Source of the DNA: Gamarada debralockiae
Lineage: Eukaryota > Ascomycota > Leotiomycetes > Helotiales > Hyphodiscaceae
Direction of reading: 5' to 3'
Assembly: GCA_002803225.1 (NCBI GenBank)
Contig: NXFV01000008.1
Span: 1 to 39,868 of the forward strand
DNA: 39,868 nt
Shown here: positions 31,995 through 39,868 of the stretch, piece by piece
How positions within the stretch are numbered: the first letter of the stretch is position 1
Layout: each line of letters begins with the position of its first letter
Notes under the pieces: generated by a model
Databases searched by the model: none
What the model saw: only the letters and a program-made list of their open reading frames with translations
Told to the model about the DNA's origin: nothing
Program-made: the position numbers and the translations under genes

Positions 31995-32899
31995 TTTCTG
32001 TAAGTCTAAAGACGAATTAAGGGACGGAGAAATTCTTTGTGCATTGGGGGAACCTCGTCGGGCGCTCACAAAGGCGATATACCCCAGATATGAATACTAG
32101 AATAATCAACTGCGGACGTTCTTGTATGTTCAGTAAGTTCTCTTTCTCTCTATGACATTCAGTAACAGCGTATCTGACGGAAATGCAGTGAAGTTCTCCA
32201 CTCTTGAGAGACGATTTGACTGATGGGGAAAGATTTGGGGCTCAATGGTTTCTCGGCATCGTTTTGCTGCATGAGGTCATGGTTCGTGAAATGACTCCAC
32301 GATAGTACCTGCTTGCTAACTCTGATATTCTGCTGGCACGCAAAGTGGCATCATCTGTCAATGTGGCGGACACCTGACTCTAACAGAGAGCCGTACTACC
32401 CGGATGAGGCTTTGGCAGGTGAGGCGAACTCCCCCACAATCCCATACCCAGCGCTTGCTAAAATCCTCACAGAAATGGGATACACCATGGAAAATGCTCC
32501 ATGAAGTCTCTTCTACTTTTTATATCCAAATTAATAATCTTGGTGACTTCCATATACAGTTCTTAGGTTCCTCCATGCTTAGGCTACTTGCTTGAAGTAG
32601 GATGGCCCACTGTACATGACACTGATAAAGGACGCCCTTCAGTCCCGTTCTGACCGGGCCCTAGAGCTGGGTAAAGTGTTGACATGACATCCAATTTTAG
32701 TTTGTTTCTTCGAACAAATCCAATAGGAGGAATTCTGGGACGTTCAGGAGCAAGGCTTTGGAATGGATGTCATAACAGCCCTCATAAAAGTTCCACTTGC
32801 ATTTAGGACCAATCTAGACTCCGTTTGTGCATAGGGATTGGGACGCCTCTTTTGCTATCACTAGCATCCTCGACCTGGTGTATTGTGTTCATCAATACC
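31995..32899. other. Gene-free interval
   Basis: No gene is recognised; only short frames are present. The right edge is the terminal inverted repeat of the element at 32900. Confidence 0.4.
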
Positions 32900-33538
32900 A
32901 GGAATTCATCAATTGGACGATAAATCCGAATTAGATGTCTGATTGGTCAATTATACCATGGGATTCATCTTTCACTGCGACCTCTATGGGACCCATTAAT
33001 TTATGGGATCCATATAGTGTTTGGTGGTATATTGAAACACCTGATCAAGGATCACTACAAAACACCCAACGTAGTACTAAATGTAAAGAAACAGGGCAAC
33101 TGAAGTGGTTCGCGTCTCCTTCAACGTCTCCTACGTGCTTTACCCCTCCTAACCCTCGTGGTCCTCCTCCACGGAGCGGTTCTTCCCCATAATAGTCGCC
33201 CACCGCGCACTTGGTTATACTGTATCGACGAGAACCGCTCACGCTAAGCCTTCGTGGGGATGTCGGGTAGCAAGAAATGATCAAGATCGCGATAATCTAC
33301 ATCTTGTATCACTTGATATAGATGTTGTACTTACGTCAGGAGAGGAATCAGGGTTTGGTAGTACAGTTCTAAATTTAACGGCCCTGTCAGTGCGCAGCAC
33401 AGGGGGGTAAAACCTGCTTTTACGAGCCCCATAAAGTAGGTCCGATGTTGATCAATTAGACTACTATTGACCAATCAAATAAGTGGAATTCTCATTGCCG
33501 TCTAATTGACCAATCAGACGTCCAATTTATGGATTCCT
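32900..33538 (+). mobile_element. 639-bp non-autonomous element of the CAATTGGACG repeat family
   Basis: The left end reads AGGAATTCATCAATTGGACG (32900-32919). The complement of the right end reads AGGAATCCATAAATTGGACG (33519-33538), 18 of 20 matches. Just inside each end is GTCTGATTGGTCAATTA in the same inverted arrangement. The interior has no transposase. Positions 33227-33334 match 39683-39790 in the same orientation at roughly 80 percent, and many differences are C/T or G/A. No target duplication is evident. It is probably a non-autonomous DNA transposon with copies elsewhere in this window. Confidence 0.72.
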
Positions 33539-34924
33539 CGTATTTATGACCACAATATACCAGCCCCCTGGCCCCCCAGAGGCCGTCGTCGGAAGACCAA
33601 CCCCACCAAACTTCCTGAACAACCTCAATCGTCTTAACCAGCTAGTCAACAAAAACCACAGCAGAAAGAATTCCACAAGACTTCGGGGACAGACTGATCC
33701 GAAGCGTAACCAGTCAATACAGATCTGGAACAACACGCTTCAAATACAAACACTTGTTGTGTCTCTTTGGAGTGATGCGGACAAAAATTGAGTCAGCGAC
33801 GGCAAGATGGGTGGAACTCAAAGTGCCAACCTGGGACCTAGGAGAGTTGATGCTAATTTTTTATGATTAGTGCGCATCTTTAGCTTAAGCAAGGACATTG
33901 CATGAGCAAATGGTCTTCAACCTTCGAACGGACGAGATTGCTGACCAAACGGTCTATGACAGTCGACGCACCGATCTGAGGACTGGAACGGAGGCACAAG
34001 AATCTTTACGCGGGAAATGAAGAAGATTTTCTCTACCGGCTCTGGTTGAATGGTTACACGGTAGATATTGACGCTGATGTGCAGGCACTCCAAATTCTGC
34101 CGCATGTGCATCTGGGATCCTCACAATACCACTAGCCTCTCCCTGATGACGCCGATGAGATGGCAGCATTAGCGACCGCTCTCCAGGACATAAGGAATCA
34201 GCAGCCGCCGGTTGCGAAGGGATTCTCAACGATTCAGCGCAGTCCAGCTAGGGCGAAACAGCTGCACTCATCTTCAACGGGATTAATGAAAAATACGGCT
34301 TTGAGTTGCGAGCAGGTTATGCTGTGCAAGGTATAAACCAGCTCCACGACTTTCGATTGGGGGAAGGGGCCATCATCTACCTCTTCATTTCATAACTCAA
34401 TGGGACCTTGAAATGACCGCTTTGTTCTAAGACGCTGAGAAATCGATGTATGGGCTTGAGCAGTTGTCTAACTTCGCATGGGGTGCTATTGCGAGTTTAC
34501 AACCGGCAGGTGGCATAAGCAGACCTGGACACCGCATTCTGGCATGAGTCCTACGGCTACGGCGTTTAACTCCGCGACTGCCTCGGCGGGGCTGCGACTG
34601 CGTTTCAGCCATCGAATGCGAGTACTGCACCTCCTGGTGGGGATCTAGTTGGGGGTGCGAATAATGACGAGATGGATGTTGATGGTGATGACGATAGTGA
34701 TAACAAAAGATGGGGACGGGGTTAATCCCAGCCCCTCACCGAATATGAGTGATTGGAACGCTCAGCGGAAGCGCAGGTTCGTCTTCTCGGCTTCATTTCT
34801 TCCTATTACAGACTGTTGCAGGAGTCGAGAGGTGTTGTTTCTCCCATCCTCGCTTCTCCTAAACCATTCTCGCTACTCTTGAACGTTTTCAGAAGTAACA
34901 ATATTGACTCCGAAATCTTGAATA
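33539..34924 (+). other. Degenerate coding-like interval
   Basis: An 81-codon ATG frame (33546-33791; Pro/Asn-rich, NFLNNLNRLNQLVNKNHSRK) begins 8 bp after the 639-bp element. Between about 33980 and 34110 a frame reads RRHKNLYAGNEEDFLYRLWL, and 34145-34330 reads ADEMAALATALQDIRNQQPP in another frame. Near 34580-34700 there is a Ser/Thr/Ala-rich stretch ending in DEMDVDGDDDSDNK. These look like pieces of a decayed protein gene, perhaps with a gag-like tail. No catalytic motif is left, and I do not assign a family. Confidence 0.35.
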
Positions 34925-35444
34925 ATCGTCCACTTTCGCTTTAGCTCGGTCTCATACGTCGCTCCGCTCCTAGTCGAGGGAAGCGCTTGTCCGGTGTAAG
35001 CGGATGTCCGATACACTCATACTAAAGCATGGTTTTGCCGCTTTTAAGACTTCGCAAACGGACAATTGCAAATAATAACGCAGCAAAACTACACAATTTT
35101 AGAGTTATAATCATAATCTTTAAACTCAAAATAAATTATTATTTTATTATAAAATCTACCGCAATAAAATTCGTGGTTTGATTACGCGTTTAAAGCGACG
35201 CGGGGATAGAATTCGCTTCGTAAAAGGACCAGACTTCTCGCTTAAATGCCTCAATACGGGAATTCTTGCCTGATAATGCATTGCCAAAGTGTCCCCGAAA
35301 TAAGCTACCCGAAATGGGGCGCTGCGGCTGAACAATTAATCGAACCTCAAGTCCTCGACGCTGACATCTTGGAACTACACGCCAAGTACCTTACGGATCC
35401 CCCCCCTATGGCTTGCTATTGAATTGCTAGCTTCTTTGGTCACT

Positions 35445-37018
35445 ATGCCATCAGTCGCACCTGAGAGCTCTGCACGGACTTCCGGCGTCGCGAGCCGTAC
35501 TCGGAACCTACCAAGTACAGCCTCGCCATCTCATAATAATCGTCGCAATCAATCTCCAACCTCCCATCACTTGACTCAGGGGATCCTTCAATCTGCTGCA
35601 AATACATCACCAGATCATACGCGCTTAGATGGTATACGGTTCGACCACTCTCGATCGGTACCTCATGGCTCTCCATCAGGAGCTGGTGACCCTCCAACTG
35701 ATACAGTGGAGCTTTCTGACCTGGATGGTACCACAGGACGAACTACTGCACCAACCAGCCAGCCCACCTCGTCTCCCGTCATCGCTTCAACAGCCCCTCT
35801 TTCTCGAATCCTAAAGTGGTCCATTGAAACAAAGGTCAGCGTCTTTCAGACAGTATGTACCATTATTGGTCTAGGAATCACAATCTTGTTCGGTGTGTAC
35901 GCTTTCAAACAAGGAAATGTGGGCGCTCAAGCTACCGATAGAAGTCTTGCAATCAGCATGTGGCAGGCATGCATGCAATTTCCCGACAGTCCAGTATGTC
36001 CTTTCAATTCCAGCAGCATTATTCTATTGCTATCACTGTCCATCTAGTTGATATCACGTTTCATGCAGGCAACTCAGTCGTCCAAATGGTGTCAAGAGAA
36101 CTTGAATAACACACTAGAGGATCTCGAGGCGCGGTCATCCCGACGAACTAGACCCGAATTTATATTGGAGCCCGGTACGATTCCTGATTGGATCCTGCTG
36201 CCCAATGAGTTCGATAGATCGACATGCTATATGGTTTGTGGAGCACGGAAAACAGGGGGGTTGGGAATCAATATGCCTACAGAAAGCCCTACCTTTGGGC
36301 TGTCCTCTGCTGTGCAAGAACTTGCGGCTGCGGCTGTACTCGGTAATATTTAACCAAAGTGCATTAATCGTAGATTTAGAGCTAATATACTTGACCAGGT
36401 ATTGCACGCTACTGGACCCTCTACAATATACTCGGTGGGGTTTTCAGCGCAGGCGGAGGTATTATGTTTGCTTGCCATGCTTGGCTCTATTATCCCGGGA
36501 GAGACTGGAGAGTCAACATGTCAAGGGAACTACCTTTAGGACCAAGTAATGTGCTCAGCCTTGGGAAGCAATTAGCTCTTCTAGGCAGAGTGATGACATA
36601 CTCTGGTATCATTTCTTCTGGCATTGTTCTGCCGAATCCCGACGGACGGAAATGGGTAGGGCTGTTGATGTATTCGACCTTGGTATTATTCGCTGTCTAC
36701 TATAGCACTTTGCGACGCTATCTTATTGAGTGCTGGATTTATATCGAGATAGCGATTCATTATATGCTTTTAAGGCCGACATCTGCCGAGAATGCTCTTA
36801 TATGTCTGCTTGTATATGGTCCATTTTACGTCTTTCTTTTGGACTATCTTGGTTTCTTTCAGTGGTATATGAGGAAATTGAGAGTAATTCTATACTATGC
36901 AAGTGTGGTGGTATTTCTAACTTACACATTACTTAATCGGCAAATTCACCTGCTCATGCTTGGAGTAGCTGTTTCTCGATCTCCATCATATTATTTGTTT
37001 GAGCAGGCCTGGCAGTAG
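35445..37018 (+). CDS. Hypothetical multi-pass membrane protein (cargo of the inverted-repeat unit)
   Basis: Three exons, 35445-35993, 36069-36342 and 36399-37018, give 480 residues; introns of 75 and 56 nt (GTATGT...TGCAG, GTAATA...ACCAG) restore the frame. The start is the first in-frame ATG. The first 120 residues are Ser/Thr/Pro-rich and probably disordered. A strong span (FQTVCTIIGLGITILFGVYA, about 134-153) is followed by a Cys-containing loop region and then six or so further hydrophobic spans from about residue 280 to the end (for example GLLMYSTLVLFAVYY, YGPFYVFLLDYLGF). The first span resembles a common fungal group of orphan membrane proteins, but I cannot name a family. Both introns splice cleanly and no stop interrupts, so it seems functional. 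It lies wholly inside terminal inverted repeats, which suggests capture or a cargo role. Confidence 0.8.
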
Positions 37019-37247
37019 AACTAGTAATATTTGCTATGGATGAAAATGAAAATAAAATTCAAAACAAACAAGAAGGGCATTGAATCCTAGTCCCGCTGAG
37101 ATAGGCTGGGTAGAAGTTGGACGTGGGTCATAAGTAACGCACCGACTTCTCAGCTCATCACATCTCCCAAATGAACTTTCATATCTGTCAGTGGGCATAC
37201 TACAAGGCAGTTGGGCTTTGGATGTCGGGTCAGGGTTACAGAAAATG

Positions 37248-37355
37248 TTGCCCCACGGGGCAAAAAAAAAAAAAAGAAAAGAAAAAAGGGGGGGGAAGCA
37301 AGAAAGAAAGAAAGGAGAGAGAGTAAGTGAAGTGAAGTTTTTGCCCCACGGGGCA
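37248..37355. repeat. Purine tract framed by two copies of a near-palindrome
   Basis: TTGCCCCACGGGGCA occurs at 37248-37262 and again at 37341-37355. Each copy is itself almost palindromic. Between them is a nearly pure purine stretch of runs of A, G and GAAA units. The segment lies downstream of the membrane protein gene and inside the large inverted-repeat unit. It could be a tiny insertion or a structure-forming element. Confidence 0.85.
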
Positions 37356-37498
37356 CTTATCTTTTGCTGGTTTTGAACGCACGGCCCACCTCACCCATGG
37401 GCGAAACCTGAAAATCGGATAAGCGAATGCTCCGGACAGCGACTAGGAGCGGAGCGACCGAGTTAAGCGAAAGTGGACGATGAGGTGAGGAACCTATA

Positions 37499-37738
37499 CA
37501 GGGGAGAAAAAGGTGGCCCAAATTGGCCCGTGCCTATGTCCTTCTTCCAGGGTCAAGAACAATTGTAAAACCACAGTTAAAATTTCTAAAAATCCGTTGG
37601 AAGACAGTTTGACTTCTTTAAAGCTTTAAAATCAAGTTTTAGTAAATTTAATCAAGTTTTGTGGAAGTTTTGTTATTGCTGAAATATATGTTTTGGCGAG
37701 GGCACACGTGCCAATTTGGGCCACTTTTTTCTCCCCTG
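37499..37738. mobile_element. 240-bp MITE with about 35-bp terminal inverted repeats
   Basis: The left end from 37499 begins CAGGGGAGAAAAAGGTGGCC and continues CAAATTGG. The complement of the right end, 37738 leftward, begins CAGGGGAGAAAAAAGTGGCC and continues identically. About 33 of the outer 35 bases match. The interior is AT-rich and non-coding. The left flank is TA; the right flank is AA, so a TA duplication would have to be mutated. The element starts only 17 bp after the large inverted-repeat unit. Confidence 0.83.
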
Positions 37739-38496
37739 AATAGGGAACTCAACAAGTCCACCACAACTCACAGCCGAGCAACTTGCAGTCCGGAAGCTGC
37801 AGCCGGCACAATTGGCGGGTCTGGAAAGTAACGATGCGAACTTCCCTGCTCTGGAACCGTAATCCAGCAGCTCTCCGGCGTTTAGAGCATAATATTTGTT
37901 AATCATTTACTCATCCTCAACGAATGGCTGTTGCTTCGCTTGAATTCATTCTGCTGAAGAGAAATTCCTCCCACTGTGCTGCCCTAAGTTGGCGACAGAA
38001 GCTGTTCTCTCGAATCAGTCGACATATTCCCCGCCCATCTAACCCGCAAGTGCGGTCTATTTTCCAACACAGGCTCCAGCACCGATTCATATTGCGTCGT
38101 CATCGTCGATTGTCTATCCAACAACTCAACAGCATCCCTCCCTTTACAGCCCGCACCAAAATTTGCACGAGAATCACTGCGTTCTAAACGCCACACCATG
38201 ATCCAACCCAGAGTCTTACAAAAGGCTTGAAGGAAAACTAGGTCTCGATCAAGTCGAAACGAATAGTGAGCCTCCGGGTTTCAGTTTGGGGATCTGACAA
38301 AGGTCTGTGCTGCCACTACTGACGGAGGGATGGTCAAAGGTTCTGTGGTGTCTTTGACATCGGAGTACTTTTAAGTAGCTGGTTCGTAGCTAGCCAGGAG
38401 CGGATCGGCACTTTCCTAGCTGTCTACGGTATCCGTGAGGTTGCTGTTGAAGTAATCGAGTGAAGTAGCATTTGCAAGTACCGCATTAATTGAGTT
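37739..38496. other. Gene-free interval
   Basis: A plus-strand frame at 37924-38187 (87 codons, Arg/His/Ser-rich) is matched by an equally long minus-strand frame and has no motif. I see no supported gene or RNA here. Confidence 0.35.
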
Positions 38497-38585
38497 ATAA
38501 GAACGTAATCCTCCATAAGAACGTAATCCCCCATAAGCACGTAATCCTCCATAAGCACGTAATCCTCCATAAGCACTACTGCTTT
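38497..38585 (+). repeat. 18-bp tandem repeat, four and a half copies
   Basis: The unit ATAAGAACGTAATCCTCC recurs at 38497, 38515, 38533 and 38551, with A/C variation at the sixth base and one T/C change; a partial fifth copy follows at 38569. The ATAAGCAC core reappears at 38586 and, as ACAAGCACC, at 38767. The AT-rich stretch up to 38865 has no gene. It may be subterminal repeat material of a transposon. Confidence 0.9.
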
Positions 38586-38865
38586 ATAAGCACCGGTCCT
38601 AAAAATATCAAATGGAAGAATTCAGATTATAAACACCTAGTGTAATTTTATTTAGGGGAAGGGTTTATGCTTTGCCCCTATAAAATTAGTGAGTACTAGC
38701 CTATAATTCAGACGTACCCTAAAATGCCCCTATACATTTAATTACGATATAGCACCTAATTTTGCTACAAGCACCAGTTCTAATTTAATCAAGAGCAAAG
38801 ATTTTACTTGCATGATAGTGCCATATAAGTCAATTAATATGGTATGTTGATGCAGGGGTTTTGTC

Positions 38866-39225
38866 CTAGGTCAGCCATGATGGTTGCATAGAGGGTTTGG
38901 CTAGACTGTCAGCTTCGATCCAAACATTTGGGGTTTCATTGTGCGCTGCGAGATTGCCGGTCGTGATGGAATAGTTGTGAAATGCGGCGTTTATACAAAA
39001 GCTTGGCGTTCCGCTGGCATCAGTCGTGAAATGGTAGTTGATGCCAGAGAAGAAGTCGAGGTCTGCCATATCCTTGATGCTCGGCGAGTTGAAGACTTGA
39101 GTAAGTCGGTCATTTTGCGTCTTAATGGGAAAGATATTGACAAACGGATTGAGCCTTTGGATGAACTCGCCGGGCTCGTCGTCTTGATGATTTTTCATTG
39201 CAATATCTGAGTTTAGCCATATCAT
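38866..39225 (-). CDS. Hypothetical protein or gene fragment (119 aa)
   Basis: The minus-strand frame from ATG 39225 to a TAG encodes 119 residues of convincing composition, including DLDFFSGINYHFTTDASGTP and HNYSITTGNLAAHNETPNVW. It has no signal peptide, membrane span or motif that I recognise. The sequence reads like the middle or end of a larger, perhaps secreted, protein with several possible N-glycosylation sites. No upstream exon could be defined. It lies between tandem-repeat debris and a dispersed transposon copy, so it may be a surviving exon. Confidence 0.45.
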   Translation of the reverse strand: MIWLNSDIAMKNHQDDEPGEFIQRLNPFVNIFPIKTQNDRLTQVFNSPSIKDMADLDFFSGINYHFTTDASGTPSFCINAAFHNYSITTGNLAAHNETPNVWIEADSLAKPSMQPSWLT

Positions 39226-39426
39226 GACTTAGATTTTCGTTCTTAGCAAACCAAAGTCGCACGTTCTAGATCTAAACCTTACAGTAGTGATTGTCCCCCA
39301 CAAAAGACTCACGCCTATCTAATTGCTGGGTGGCTGGACAAAGCTAAACGCTGTGTCGCTCTCGATCGTTGGCGTTAGAAACTCATAGCCGACAGTCTAC
39401 CATATGGTACTCATCATACGAGCCAT

Positions 39427-39868
39427 TCGTAAATTGGACTATGGGATTCGTCAATTGGACGATAAATGAGAATTGAATATCCGATTCATCAATTGGACAA
39501 TGGAACTGGTTTCTCTATAACTGTCACTCTTATAGGAACTGTGTATATTACTTTTGGGCCTTCAAGAGAGTTCTTGAGCAAGGTATAACTCCTGACTATA
39601 ACATAAACCCCTCATCTTAAGACCTTACCTTTCATCAACGATGTCACTGCTTTCTTCCTCCTCGTTGGGAAGTAAGATAGATCGACGAGAACCCCTCATA
39701 CTGAGCCTTCATCAGGACGTCGGTCAGCAAGAATACTCTCGATCACGATAATCCACATCTTGTATCACTCGACATAGACGCAGTTCTCACAAGAGCAGAT
39801 GGAAATTGTTGGTTGGAATGCTGATCCCTTCCTTATTGGGTCTAGTCTGTATTTGCGTCTTACTCTAG
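39427..39868 (+). mobile_element. Second copy of the CAATTGGACG repeat family, cut by the window end
   Basis: The left part has three tandem-like versions of the end motif: AAATTGGACTATGGGATTCG, then TCAATTGGACGATAAAT, and CATCAATTGGACAATGG. Positions 39683-39790 align with 33227-33334 of the 639-bp element. The last 63 bp align with 5253-5315. The copy is in the same orientation as the 32900 element and continues past the window. Confidence 0.68.

Larger units (their letters stand above)
34925..37481. mobile_element. 2,557-bp unit bounded by terminal inverted repeats, carrying a membrane-protein gene
   Basis: Both ends begin ATCGTCCACTTTCGCTT. The arms continue with CTCGGT, then CGCTCCGCTCCTAGTCG, and further in TGTCCGG and TATCCGA/TGTCCGA motifs. 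The left arm (about 34925-35013) has a 9-bp insertion relative to the right arm (complement of about 37408-37481). The unit encloses an intact three-exon gene and a purine-rich tract framed by two copies of TTGCCCCACGGGGCA. No transposase or replication initiator is visible. No clear target duplication was found, so mobility is inferred only from the inverted ends. Confidence 0.72.

Noticed and set aside
1..39868. CRISPR arrays, rRNA and tRNA genes, bacterial operon features
   Set aside because: No regularly spaced direct repeats, rRNA-like blocks or convincing tRNA box A/B pairs were seen, and the gene structures are eukaryotic.

Overview
The window looks like nuclear DNA of a filamentous ascomycete (Pezizomycotina; Leotiomycetes is a guess, not shown). 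The reasons are spliced genes with short GT-AG introns (44-123 nt, several with CTAAC-like branch sites), a HET-domain gene, a cAMP-receptor-like 7-TM receptor, a Pho85-type CDK, a septin-type GTPase and a Zn(II)2Cys6 regulator. Many degenerate, TA-rich repeats and pseudogenes also fit a RIP-prone genome.

Layout. 1-2.2 kb is repeat debris with a clean small inverted-repeat element (1316-1459). 2.2-4.5 kb holds an intronless HET-domain gene. 5.3-6.2 kb is a decayed DUF6536-type membrane protein gene with two CpA-to-TpA-type stops. 6.9-13.2 kb has only short hypothetical ORFs and a second small transposon with a TAA target duplication (12584-12849). 13.2-18.0 kb shows nothing convincing. 18.1-19.6 kb is the 7-TM receptor. 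21.4-22.1 kb is a broken C2H2 zinc finger-SH3 gene beside copies of a dispersed repeat. 23.3-31.0 kb is the core-gene island: the CDK (minus strand) divergent from the septin-like GTPase, then the Zn2Cys6 regulator. From 31 kb to the end the sequence is accessory again: a pseudogene, a 639-bp inverted-repeat element and its partner copy cut by the window end, and a 2,557-bp inverted-repeat element (34925-37481). That element encloses an intact three-exon membrane protein gene and is followed 17 bp later by another 240-bp inverted-repeat element.

How the genes relate. The receptor, the CDK and the Zn2Cys6 factor could all act in nutrient or stress signalling, but nothing in the sequence links them into one pathway, and no biosynthetic cluster is visible. 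The best candidate for something undescribed is the 34.9-37.5 kb unit, an apparently complete gene packaged between long terminal inverted repeats with no transposase in sight. Exon boundaries were placed by eye from splice signals, reading frame and family motifs.
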